From: Paenibacillus sp. LHD-117
Lineage (GTDB): Bacteria > Bacillota > Bacilli > Paenibacillales > Paenibacillaceae
DNA length: 64,000 nucleotides
Assembly: GCF_030929555.1 (NCBI RefSeq)
Contig: NZ_JAVFVT010000043.1
Location: 1 to 64,000 of the forward strand
Reading direction: 5' to 3'
The notes beneath the pieces are model-generated. The model was not told the DNA's origin, did not search any database, and saw only the letters and a list, made by a program, of their open reading frames with translations. Of the stretch, positions 9,301-17,102 are shown one piece after another (within the stretch, counting starts at the first letter, position 1; the number at the start of each line of letters is the position of its first letter). The position numbers and the translations under genes are program-made.

Positions 9301-11551
9301 GAAGGAATATTTGGCCGCCTTGGATGCGGGAGATCAAGTATTCACGTTCGACATGAGTGCGGGAACCGATCCGACCTTAACCATCACGATCGGCGACTCG
9401 ACGCCGACTCCCTCCGTCACGAGCGTGGTTGTAAGCCCGGCCAGCGCAACTGTTACTCAAGGGGAAAGCCTGCAGTTGACGGCGACCGTAACCGTCGAGG
9501 GAGGAGCGGACCAGACGGTTGCTTGGACAAGCGGCGATGCGAGCGGGAAAGTCGCCGTCGATTCTTCGGGGATGGTCAAGGTCGCAGCCGACGCCGCTTT
9601 GGGCGACTACACGATTACCGCAACATCGACGGCGGATAGTTCCAAGAGCGGCACGGCAACGATAACGGTCACGGCGGCGCCGGTTTCTGAAGTACCTGCG
9701 AATCCGCAGAACCTTGTTTCGGTTGGAGGAGACAGTCAGGTTGCGCTTGAATGGGACACGGTGACGGGGGCGACTTACTATGCGGTTTATTTGGCAGACG
9801 TTCCAGGAGAGTTTGGGGAGATTGCAGTTGCAACGGTAGCGGACTCTGTTTACACGATCCAGAACCTGACGAACGGCACAACCTATTACTTTATCGTGAA
9901 AGCCGGGAACTCGATAGGCTTGAGTGAGAGGTCCGAGCAAGTAAGCGCAACGCCTTTGTCGATTGTTCGTCCCGGAACGATACCGGGAGCACCCACGGGA
10001 GTGACCGCCTCCGTGGGCAACGGACTGGCGACGATCCGTTTCACGCCACCTTCGAATGATGGCGGGAGACCGATCACGGAATACCAGGTTACGGCTTGGA
10101 AAGATGGACAGGCCGTCAAAGAGGGATCCGGTTCGTCTAGCCCCATCACGGTAACGGGTCTGACGAACGGAACGGCATATACCTTCACCGTAGTCGCGGT
10201 CAACGCGAATGGCACTTCACCCGCGTCCGTCGCCTCGGCTCCGGTAACGCCGCTTTCTGTACCGACTTCGCCTGAGGGATTGGCGGCTGCGCCAGGCAGC
10301 CGCCAAGTTGCCTTAGCGTGGAGTGCCGTGGGGACAGCGGAATTCTATTCCGTGAAGCGCAGCACAACCGACGGAGGTCCTTATGTGACGATCGCGACGA
10401 TTTTCACATCGGCAGCTTACACCGATACTGGTTTAACAAACGGAACCACGTACTATTATGTGGTCACCGCGCACAACGCGATTGGAGAAAGCGCAAATTC
10501 CGCTCAGGTTAGCGCGAAGCCTGTCAGCGGAAGCGACAGCGGCAGCAGCGGCAGCGACAACGGTCCAGCTCCGTCAGCAGATCCAGTCCCGAATAGCGCC
10601 GGTCCGCTGCAAATGAGCGTAACTCCGGAGCAAGGCGGGTCAGGGGAAATAAAAGATTTGGCCGAGCTGAAGGTTCCGGCAGGAGCGGTGCCGACGGATG
10701 GTAAAATATCCGTGGCTGTTGTCGCCGCCGATCAGGTTCCGTCGACAGGCGAGCTTGAAGCCGTAAGCCGGGTGGTCGAATTCACAAGCTCGACCGGCCA
10801 TACGTTCAGTAAGCCTGTGGAGATTACGTTCCATTATGATCAGGAGAAAATCGGCGATGGGCGTCAAGCGGCCGTCTATTACTACAACGAGCAGCAGCAT
10901 CGATGGATTTATATCGGAGGAACGGTTAACGCGGACGGGACGGTAACGGTAAGCGTCAGCCATTTCACGAAATTCGCCGTATTCGAATACGAGCCGGCAC
11001 CTTTTGCCGATTTGGCAGGGCATTGGGCGACGGTGTATACCGATCGGTTAGTCGGAATGAAAGTGATTCAAGGTTACCCGGATCGAACGTTCCGTCCGGA
11101 TGCAACGGTAGCGCGGGCGCAATTTACGAAAATGCTTACCGAAGCGCTGGGGCTTCCGACGCCCGCGAACGTTACGGATTTTGCGGATGACAGCGAAATT
11201 CCGATCTGGTCCAAATCTGCCGTAGCCGCAGCGGTGAAAGCCGGACTCATAAGCGGGTATCCGGATAAAGGGGCGATATGGTTCAAGGCCGATCAAACGA
11301 TCACCCGAGCGGAAATGGCTGTCATGATCGCGCGCGCGTTGAGTGCGGATGGGAACTCAGCCGATGGCGGAGCAGATCGCTTCAAAGATGCTGCGGCCAT
11401 TCCGGACTGGGCCCAAGCATCGGTTGAGGCGGCCGTTTCGGCAGGAGTTTTGAACGGCTATGAGGATGGAACTTTTCGTCCTGATCAGCAAGCTACCCGG
11501 GCGGAAGCGGCGGCGATGATCTATAAGCTGCTAGAGGTTTTGAAATTATAA
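6362..11551 (+). CDS. Large SLH-anchored surface protein with propeller-like repeats, X2, Ig-like and Fn3 domains
   Basis: A secreted protein of 1729 aa from ATG 6362 (RBS GAGGTG 5 bases upstream; the earlier in-frame ATG at 6344 lacks one). A signal peptide covers about 1-42. About 45-570 holds a dozen or more units ending in NGTLYAG and rich in VW...GxW, probably a beta-propeller. A cadherin-like beta-sandwich follows (LSGLTISEGSLSFD, about 578-670), an Ig-like domain, an X2-like domain (LNGNTL...YTVTGDTVTI, about 918-1012), a BIG2 domain (VSPASATVTQGESLQLTA, about 1018-1104), three Fn3 domains (about 1110-1390), a ZU5-like module and three SLH repeats (about 1546-1729) that would bind cell-wall polymer. 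No catalytic motif is seen; it is probably a binding or structural surface protein. It is under promoter box 3. Its C-terminal third is nearly duplicated in the next gene. Confidence 0.85.
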   Translation: MKQHYIGFGITMRRRVSAWLLLPAIVLSVLSGPAMTASSAAPTWTTDVPFEPPADVTSLVAANGKLYAGSPGSGLWVYGDGMWGHFSSPGNVRTLEYANGTLYAGSSGSQSVWSMGKSGELIPSSEVYGFVADLEYIDGILYAANHSSGVKQMDNSGEWSATSGNLGRVTALANANGTLYAGSDKSVWKYDKTDGTWTNVFVPPDSLVSVTDFAYANGTLHVVTNERSQAIWSMDASGNFSQTGVSLGYVNSLSVVEGTVYALSKYDGVWKTDENGTWSKIDGSPNNVTALAPLNGMLVAMVSDVGSNGMWTYSGGTWTHIPGTPGYIKELEVLNGTLYSWAGSGFWSNRNGEWTEIVTSMSTVFDLIQANGTLYAGTRSMAASDVNEVWTFETGNWARMPGSPDNVISLAYVNGTLYAATNLKVYAFLNETWSETTGTMPTGSIRVLAETDGMLYGATSQDIWTYGEGGWTLVPGSPAGVNHFVNLNGALYVESSSGIQVYKDGIWTPLSGSPSVVYSMFGLNGTLYVGAYDGVWTNRNGMWKKLDGSPYFANDFAYLNGTLFAGGSGISRIAIGSYADLSGLTISEGSLSFDADNTNYTVNVAYPIASVDITPTLADGATTMTVNGNPDTSGHAVTVPLVVGDNVIPIVVKGQDGVTTKTYTVNVTRAAASTSDHMLDVAVNVAAGKITGTTSGMEYSLDSTDGTDGNWSTASDGETLGIAFAAGNVYVREASDHTNVRSVAVIAPPAAAPNLEYDDTADTITGLTDAYEYSLDGGSTWMAGSTPPDLSGTKTIRVRTAATAAALPSEVQMIVFTPTADVAVVSTVEISGPTPINLQSGHSGTETYTVTVKDQNGAVLTGEQVTWSLQSAVDGVSVDADSGEVTVTDSAADKSMFTLVATSKTDPTKKGMLEVTISRFTLDSVISPETAPFDKNASAQANVIATMTLNGNTLQKISNGGTPLISGSDYTVTGDTVTIKKEYLAALDAGDQVFTFDMSAGTDPTLTITIGDSTPTPSVTSVVVSPASATVTQGESLQLTATVTVEGGADQTVAWTSGDASGKVAVDSSGMVKVAADAALGDYTITATSTADSSKSGTATITVTAAPVSEVPANPQNLVSVGGDSQVALEWDTVTGATYYAVYLADVPGEFGEIAVATVADSVYTIQNLTNGTTYYFIVKAGNSIGLSERSEQVSATPLSIVRPGTIPGAPTGVTASVGNGLATIRFTPPSNDGGRPITEYQVTAWKDGQAVKEGSGSSSPITVTGLTNGTAYTFTVVAVNANGTSPASVASAPVTPLSVPTSPEGLAAAPGSRQVALAWSAVGTAEFYSVKRSTTDGGPYVTIATIFTSAAYTDTGLTNGTTYYYVVTAHNAIGESANSAQVSAKPVSGSDSGSSGSDNGPAPSADPVPNSAGPLQMSVTPEQGGSGEIKDLAELKVPAGAVPTDGKISVAVVAADQVPSTGELEAVSRVVEFTSSTGHTFSKPVEITFHYDQEKIGDGRQAAVYYYNEQQHRWIYIGGTVNADGTVTVSVSHFTKFAVFEYEPAPFADLAGHWATVYTDRLVGMKVIQGYPDRTFRPDATVARAQFTKMLTEALGLPTPANVTDFADDSEIPIWSKSAVAAAVKAGLISGYPDKGAIWFKADQTITRAEMAVMIARALSADGNSADGGADRFKDAAAIPDWAQASVEAAVSAGVLNGYEDGTFRPDQQATRAEAAAMIYKLLEVLKL

Positions 11552-11577
11552 GGCGGATGAATCCATATAATGCTTGA

Positions 11578-11604
11578 AGAGAGACCTTGCGTCTCTCTTT
11601 TTTT
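11578..11604 (+). terminator. Terminator after the first SLH gene
   Basis: An 8-bp perfect stem AGAGAGAC (11578-11585) and GTCTCTCT (11591-11598), loop CTTGC, then a T run. It abuts promoter box 4 directly. The same terminator-promoter arrangement is repeated at 15337-15395. Confidence 0.85.
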
Positions 11605-11636
11605 GTGAGAATTTTGGGAGAATGCTTTGTTATTCT
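11605..11636 (+). promoter_or_regulatory. Promoter box A, copy 4 of 5 (NHL/SLH protein)
   Basis: GTGAGAATTTTGGGAG (11605-11620), 10 bases ending in TGT, then TATTCT (11631-11636), 68 bases before ATG 11705. This copy and copies 3 and 5 also share GTCGTC just downstream of the -10. Confidence 0.7.
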
Positions 11637-11704
11637 GTCGTCAAATGTCTAAAACTGCGAATGCAGAGAAGTCGGCATGCGACAATGGAGGAGGCAACAG
11701 AGGA

Positions 11705-14700
11705 ATGTCAAAATCAAGAAGCTTTACAAGAGGAATACGCTGGCTCGTAACTTTCGTTTTGCTCATGGGAACGATCTCTTATCAGTTCCCGGCTGAGGCT
11801 TCGGAGGCAGATTCCCACGGATATCATCCTGTACCTGTCAGCGGTACTTGGGAATATGATATGAATGGCAAGTTTGCCTATCCGGTCGGGATCGCAAGTG
11901 ACGGCAGCGGGAACGTATATGTGGCGGATACGAATAATAACCGGATTCAGAAGTTCGATTCCAGCGGTATATTCGTGAACGCATGGGGAAGCTATGGCAA
12001 CGGCGACGGGCAATTTATCGAGCCGGCAGGTGTGGCGGTAGACGGCAACGGGAACGTGTATGTGGCGGATAGGGGAAATCGCCGGATTCAGAAGTTCGAT
12101 TCGAACGGTGCGTTCGTGACCGCATGGGGAAGCCTTGGCAGCGGCGACGGGCAATTTTCAGCACCGGCAGGCGTGGCGGTAGATGCAAGCGGGAACGTGT
12201 ACGTGGCGGATACGAATAATCACCGGATTCAGAAGTTCAATTCGAGCGGCGCATTCGTGACCGTATGGGGAAGCCATGGCAGCGGCATCGGGAAATTTTC
12301 AGGTCCGCAAGGAGTGGCGGTAGACGGCAGCGGCAACATCTATGTGGCGGATTGGGGCAATAGCCGGATACAGAAGATCGATTCGGAAGGTGCATTTGCC
12401 TTAGTGGGGGGAACCGGAAGCAGCATTGGGAAATTTTCAGGTCCGCAAGGAGTGGCGGTAGACGGCAGCGGGAACGTATATGTGGCGGATACGAATAATA
12501 ACCGGATTCAGAAGTTCGATTCGAGCGGTACATTCGTGACCGCATGGGGGAGCAATGGCGGCGGCGATGGACAATTTAAATTTCCTAGAGGAGCGGCGGT
12601 AGACGGCAGCGGGAACGTGTACGTGGCGGATAGTAACAATAACCGGATTCAAAAATTCGATGCGAGCGGAAATTTTCTGGGGAAATGGGGAGGGTTCGGC
12701 TCTCCATCCATGGACATTAGCTATGTGGCGGCAGATCGCAGCGGAAACGTGTATGTGGCGGATACGAATAATAACCGGATTCAGAAGTTCGATTCAAACG
12801 GCAGATTCGTGACCGCATGGGGAAGCTATGGCGGCGGCAATGGACAATTTTCAATTCCAGTCGGAGTGGCGGTAGACGGCAGCGGGAACGTGTATGTGGC
12901 AGATGCTGAAAACAACCGGATCCAGAAGTTTGATTCGAGCGGTACTTTCATAACCGCATGGGGAAGCACTGGCGGCGGCAACGGGCAATTTAACTGGCCG
13001 ACGGGAGTGGCGGTAGACGGCAGCGGGAACGTGTATGTGGCGGATTTGGAAAATAATCGGATTCAGAAGTTCGATTCCAGCGGTACATTCGTGACCGCAT
13101 GGGGAAGCTGGGGCAGCGACGACGGGCAATTTAACGGCCCGATAGGAGTGGCGGTAGACGGAATCGGGAATGTATATGTGGCGGATACGCGGATTCAGAA
13201 GTTCGATTCGAGCGGTACATTTGTGACCGCATGGGGAACCAATGGCAGCGGCAACGGGCAATTTGGCGGCGGCCGCCCGGGAGGAGTGGCAGTAGACGGC
13301 TACGGGAACGTATATGTGGCAGATACGGGCAATAGCCGGATTCAGCAGTTCGATTCAGACGGCCAATTTCTTACCCTTTGGGCTGCGGAATATCCGGAGA
13401 CAATTGCCGTGGACGGCACCGGAATTGTATATGTCAGTCAGGAATCGAAAGTCACCAAATATATGCCTGACAACGTCGCCGATGCAGACGGGATTATGCT
13501 CTCTGCCGGAGGGCTCAGCCCAGCGTTTGACCGCAACACGGTATCCTTTACGGTATCTGTCGCCGCGAATGTGAAGTCCGTAACGATTACGCCGACGCCG
13601 GCGGACCCGCTGTCGACGGTCAGCGTATCGGATGCGTCCGGAACGGTGACCGGAGTTGTATATGGTGGAGTAACATCATACACTACTAATTTGCGTGTAG
13701 GCGAGAACCCAGTTTCGATCGCGATTACGTCATTCGACGAGTCGATGACGAAGACGTATACGATCATCGTGAACAGACTGTCAAGTACGGATGCGGTACT
13801 CGGCGCAACGGCGGGAGACGGTTTCGTCGATTTGGCATGGACGAGCGTAACGGAAGCCGTCTACTATAACGTGAAGCGCGGCACGACGGACGGGGGGCCG
13901 TATGAAACGATCGCGTCAAGCGCGTCGGCAACCTATACCGACACGAGCGTAATCAACGGCATGACCTACTATTACATTATAACTGCTGCCGATGAGACCG
14001 GAGAGATCGGCCGGTCGAATCAGGCGAGTGCGACGCCGCTTTCGGTGCCGACTGCGCCTGCGGGATTGGCGGCTACGCCAGGCGACCACCAAGTTGCCTT
14101 AACGTGGGATGCCGTTGGGACTGCAGAGTTTTATTCCGTGAAGCGCAGCGCGTCCAGTGGAGGCCCGCATATGCGGATCGCGACGAATCTCTCATCGGCG
14201 GCCTATACCGATACCGGGTTATCAAACGGAACCGTGTACTATTATGTGGTCACCGCTCACAACTCGATTGGGGAAAGCTCAAATTCCGCTCAGGTTGGCG
14301 CGACTCCTGTCAGCAGCGGTGGCAGCGGTCCGGCTCCGTCAGCCGGTCCAGTCCCGAACGGCGATGGTTTGTTGCAAATGAACGTAACTCCGGAGCAAGG
14401 AGGAACAGGCGAACTGAAAGGCGTAGTCAGGCTGAAGGTTCAGGCAGGAGCGGTGCCGGCGGACGGCAATATATCCGCGGCTGTTGTCTCCCCTGATCAG
14501 GCTCCGCCGACAGGCTCGCTCAAAGCGGCAAGTCCGGTAGTCGAATTTACAAGCTCAACCGGCCGTACGTTCGGCAAACCGGTAGAAATGACGTTTTTCT
14601 ACGATAAGGACAAGGCAGGGCGCCAAGTGGCTATCTATTACTACAACGAGCAGCAGGAGCGCTGGATTTATATCGGAGGTAAGGTTAACGTGGACGGAAC

Positions 14701-15310
14701 GGTAACGGTAAGCGTCAATCATTTTACGAAATTCGCCGTATTCGAGGTTGAGCCGGCATCGTTTGCCGACTTGGCAGGGCATTGGGCGACGGCTTATACC
14801 GACCGGTTAGTTGGTATGAAAGTGATTCAAGGTTACCCGGATCGAACGTTCCGTCCGGATGCAGCGGTAACGCGGGCGCAATTTGCGAAAATGCTTGCCG
14901 AAGCGCTGGGGCTTACGGCACCCGCGAACGTTTCGGATTTTGCGGATGACAGCGAGATTCCGGCCTGGGCCAAATCTGCCGTATCCGCAGCAGTGAAAGC
15001 CGGTCTCATCAGCGGATATCCGGAGCAAGGGGTTATACGGTTCAAAGCCGATCAAACGATCACTCGCGCGGAAATGGCCGTCATGATCGCACGCGCCTTG
15101 AACGTGGACGCGAACATAGAGGTGAATCGTGCAAATCGCTTCAAAGATGCTGCGGCCATTCCGGACTGGGCCCGAGCGTCGATTGAGGCGGCAGTTGCGG
15201 CAGGAATTTTGACCGGCTACGAGGACGGAACTTTCCGGCCCGATCATCAAGCAACCCGATCGGAAGCGGCGGCGATGATCTATAAGCTGCTGGAGGTTTT
15301 GAAATTATAA
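11705..15310 (+). CDS. SLH-anchored NHL-repeat surface protein
   Basis: A secreted 1201-aa protein. ATG 11705 is chosen over the in-frame ATG at 11627 because it follows GGAGGAGGCAACAGAGGA and gives a clean signal peptide (GIRWLVTFVLLMGTISY...AEA). About 48-578 carries eleven NHL repeats of about 47 aa (GVAVDGSGNVYVADTNNNRI then QKFDSSGTFVTAWGS) plus a degenerate twelfth, predicting one or two beta-propellers. Then a cadherin-like domain (592-690), two Fn3 domains (692-868), a ZU5-like module and three SLH repeats (1017-1201). The tenth NHL repeat is three or so residues short (YVADTRIQKF). The repeats are very alike in DNA too, so repeat number may vary between strains. Its function as a surface scaffold or glycan binder is inferred; no catalytic motif is visible. 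It is transcribed from promoter box 4. Confidence 0.88.
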   Translation: MSKSRSFTRGIRWLVTFVLLMGTISYQFPAEASEADSHGYHPVPVSGTWEYDMNGKFAYPVGIASDGSGNVYVADTNNNRIQKFDSSGIFVNAWGSYGNGDGQFIEPAGVAVDGNGNVYVADRGNRRIQKFDSNGAFVTAWGSLGSGDGQFSAPAGVAVDASGNVYVADTNNHRIQKFNSSGAFVTVWGSHGSGIGKFSGPQGVAVDGSGNIYVADWGNSRIQKIDSEGAFALVGGTGSSIGKFSGPQGVAVDGSGNVYVADTNNNRIQKFDSSGTFVTAWGSNGGGDGQFKFPRGAAVDGSGNVYVADSNNNRIQKFDASGNFLGKWGGFGSPSMDISYVAADRSGNVYVADTNNNRIQKFDSNGRFVTAWGSYGGGNGQFSIPVGVAVDGSGNVYVADAENNRIQKFDSSGTFITAWGSTGGGNGQFNWPTGVAVDGSGNVYVADLENNRIQKFDSSGTFVTAWGSWGSDDGQFNGPIGVAVDGIGNVYVADTRIQKFDSSGTFVTAWGTNGSGNGQFGGGRPGGVAVDGYGNVYVADTGNSRIQQFDSDGQFLTLWAAEYPETIAVDGTGIVYVSQESKVTKYMPDNVADADGIMLSAGGLSPAFDRNTVSFTVSVAANVKSVTITPTPADPLSTVSVSDASGTVTGVVYGGVTSYTTNLRVGENPVSIAITSFDESMTKTYTIIVNRLSSTDAVLGATAGDGFVDLAWTSVTEAVYYNVKRGTTDGGPYETIASSASATYTDTSVINGMTYYYIITAADETGEIGRSNQASATPLSVPTAPAGLAATPGDHQVALTWDAVGTAEFYSVKRSASSGGPHMRIATNLSSAAYTDTGLSNGTVYYYVVTAHNSIGESSNSAQVGATPVSSGGSGPAPSAGPVPNGDGLLQMNVTPEQGGTGELKGVVRLKVQAGAVPADGNISAAVVSPDQAPPTGSLKAASPVVEFTSSTGRTFGKPVEMTFFYDKDKAGRQVAIYYYNEQQERWIYIGGKVNVDGTVTVSVNHFTKFAVFEVEPASFADLAGHWATAYTDRLVGMKVIQGYPDRTFRPDAAVTRAQFAKMLAEALGLTAPANVSDFADDSEIPAWAKSAVSAAVKAGLISGYPEQGVIRFKADQTITRAEMAVMIARALNVDANIEVNRANRFKDAAAIPDWARASIEAAVAAGILTGYEDGTFRPDHQATRSEAAAMIYKLLEVLKL
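11870..13440 (+). repeat. In-frame tandem array of about 141-bp NHL-encoding repeats
   Basis: About eleven tandem units of roughly 141 bp, each containing near-identical runs such as GGCGGATACGAATAATAACC and CAGAAGTTCGATTCGAGCGG. The DNA-level identity (not only protein-level) suggests recent expansion or gene conversion. All units stay in frame with the NHL/SLH protein. Confidence 0.85.
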
Positions 15311-15336
15311 GGTGGACGATTCCGTATGATGCGTGA

Positions 15337-15363
15337 AGAGAGACCTCGTGTCTCTCTTTTTTT
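15337..15363 (+). terminator. Terminator after the NHL/SLH gene
   Basis: AGAGAGAC and GTCTCTCT form an 8-bp stem with loop CTCGT, followed by T8, immediately before promoter box 5. It is a near copy of the terminator at 11578. Confidence 0.85.
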
Positions 15364-15395
15364 GTGAGAATTTTAGGAGAGCGCTTTGTTATCCT
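15364..15395 (+). promoter_or_regulatory. Promoter box A, copy 5 of 5 (truncated SLH paralogue)
   Basis: GTGAGAATTTTAGGAG (15364-15379), 10 bases ending in TGT, then TATCCT (15390-15395). It keeps the geometry although the gene it serves is broken. Confidence 0.65.
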
Positions 15396-15463
15396 GTCGT
15401 CAAATGTCTAAAGCTACGATTGCAGTGAAGTCGGCATGCGACAACGGAGGAGGCAACAAAGGA

Positions 15464-15712
15464 ATGTCAAGATCAAGAAGCTTTGCAAGAGGAATACGCT
15501 GGCTCGTATCTTTCTTTTTGCTAATGGGAACCATCCCTTATCATTTCCCGGTTGAGGCTTCGGCAGCAGATTCCTACGGGTATCATGCTGTTTGCTTGGC
15601 CACAAGTAACGACTTGGGCAGTCAAGCAATTCACCATGCTCCCGGAATATCCGCCACAGATCACTTGTCAGTTTCTCAATTCACAGCAGCGAGCCCTTCA
15701 CCGCTGAGTTAA
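15464..15712 (+). pseudogene. Truncated third paralogue of the SLH surface proteins (signal peptide only)
   Basis: ATG 15464, with the same leader and ribosome site as the gene at 11705, starts a signal peptide (RSFARGIRWLVSFFLLMGTI...VEASAADSYGYH) almost identical to that protein. Similarity stops abruptly near 15592. The frame then reads unrelated sequence to a stop at 15710. The upstream terminator, promoter box and 5' leader are all duplicated too, so this is the 5' end of a tandem gene copy whose body was deleted or replaced. A short secreted peptide of about 82 aa could still be made. Confidence 0.75.
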
Positions 15713-16192
15713 GCGGTAAGGGTTCGTTGCGTCTAGCGATGGATGAATTCCATTAACCGCCTGCTCCACTCGCAGGATTTTTTCATTACAAGCAGGTCTG
15801 ACGGAGATATACTCTGCTCCAGAGCCTCGATTTCAATGTCACTCGTGCCTAAGTAGCCGGGAAAGGTCGTCTTCTGCTTGTTGGTTACGATGACAGTGGG
15901 TGGATGAATGTGGTATCCCAACCGCCCTAAACGCCCCAACTAAATCCGAAATCGAATTGATGTTGATGTAAAATTGATGTAAAACATCAACAGAAACCAT
16001 CGGAATGGAGCCTTCCAGAACGGAAGACCATCGGTGAAAAGCCCGAAAATCAAGTTTTCTGCGGATTACAACATTTTTTTGTTAAAATCAAAATTAAGTC
16101 ATGAAAATACGGTTAAAGGGAAAGCGGAGTAGAGGATAAATCCTTTATCCCCCATCTCTTTATCCTTTCTTTAAGTAGGAAGGATGATGATT
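15713..16192. other. Junction region of unknown origin with small inverted repeats
   Basis: Sequence after the truncated SLH gene that resembles neither neighbour. On the minus strand, 15733-15939 is an open frame of 68 codons with a TTG start and no clear ribosome site (contains FPGYLGTSDIEIEALEQSIS); its family was not recognised. Further on are an inverted repeat GTTGATGT/ACATCAAC (15962-15969 and 15984-15991) and GGATAAA/TTTATCC (16134-16140 and 16144-16150). An A/T-rich stretch at 16068-16110 could hold the promoter of the next gene. Confidence 0.4.
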
Positions 16193-16846
16193 ATGAAAAT
16201 TGAATTTGAAAATAATACGATAGAATTTAACGTTCTATATGGCATTAGAAAAAAGATATCGGTTCATATTGATTCTGCGGGTCTCATAACCGTTAAAGCT
16301 CCTAATGGCACAAGCAACGAGATGGTTACGAGCGCCGTGAAACGGTATGGGAAACGGATCTTGGAACAATTGAATTCGATTGTGGAAGCACTTAATATCC
16401 CTACGACAAGGGAGTATCAAGATAAAGGAAAGTTCCTTCATCTTGGGAGATATTATTTTCTCCATGAGTTAATCGAGACGAAAGATCTGAATGAAGAAGA
16501 GCTGAAAAATAGTCTTAAGAAGTTCTATTTCTCAAGCTGCAAGAAGATTGTAGGGGAACGCATCAAGATATATCAAACTAAGCTGAAAGTAAAACCCAAA
16601 ACGATTGAGATCGTTGAATCTAAAACCAAGTGGGGAAGCTGCAGCTCGGACAAAAAAGTAACCTTTAATTATCGTTTGGCCATGGCACCGGTTGAAGTGA
16701 TTGATTATGTTATCATCCATGAACTCTGTCATCTCACTCATATGAATCATGATCGGTCATTTTGGAGACGTGTAGGAAGCATAATGCCGGATTATAAAGA
16801 AAAGGAAGAGTATTTGGCAAGGTTTGGTCAAGCTATGACACTTTAG
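16193..16846 (+). CDS. YgjP-like (DUF45) metallopeptidase-type protein
   Basis: A 217-aa cytoplasmic protein of the YgjP/DUF45 family. It has the family signature TKWGSCSS in the middle and the zinc motif HELCH (H176, E177, H180) followed by a C-terminal FWRRVGSIMPDY; the third ligand in the family is a His in the HD/HN segment (MNHDRSFW here). Members often sit near type I restriction genes, but none is present here. ATG 16193 is chosen because GGAAGG lies 9 bases upstream; in-frame ATGs at 16184 and 16187 are too close to it. It is lower in GC than the neighbouring SLH genes, consistent with separate acquisition (inference). Confidence 0.85.
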   Translation: MKIEFENNTIEFNVLYGIRKKISVHIDSAGLITVKAPNGTSNEMVTSAVKRYGKRILEQLNSIVEALNIPTTREYQDKGKFLHLGRYYFLHELIETKDLNEEELKNSLKKFYFSSCKKIVGERIKIYQTKLKVKPKTIEIVESKTKWGSCSSDKKVTFNYRLAMAPVEVIDYVIIHELCHLTHMNHDRSFWRRVGSIMPDYKEKEEYLARFGQAMTL

Positions 16847-16950
16847 TCTTCAGCCTCCGCGATCCCTTCTTTAACATCCTCGTATCCATAGTCGTTTGTT
16901 CCCAAAAAACGTTGCAAAAACGAATCATATGGAGTAGATTTTTTCCTCAA

Positions 16951-16982
16951 AATACTTGTTACTTAATAACAAGTATTTTTTT
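16951..16982 (+). terminator. Terminator downstream of the YgjP gene
   Basis: An 11-bp perfect stem AATACTTGTTA (16951-16961) and TAACAAGTATT (16967-16977) with a 5-base loop, followed by a T run. The A-rich 5' flank could make it work in both directions. Confidence 0.85.
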
Positions 16983-17062
16983 ATATATTAAAATTTACTA
17001 ATCCTTCATTAAGAGATAATTATATTCCGTGTATTGGAAAACAATTCGCCATGCTGGGAAGT

Positions 17063-17068
17063 TATAAT
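17063..17068 (+). promoter_or_regulatory. Candidate -10 of the YesM/YesN operon
   Basis: TATAAT at 17063-17068 lies 35 bases before the GTG start. No good -35 is found 16-18 bases upstream (the nearest, TTGGAA, is 23 bases away). This fits either an activated promoter or a chance match. Confidence 0.4.
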
Positions 17069-17102
17069 GATAAAAGGAGATTTTTAATAAAAGGAGCATA
17101 TT

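Noticed and set aside
15733-15939. Minus-strand 68-codon gene
   Set aside because: TTG start without a ribosome site and no recognised family; kept only as part of the junction region.
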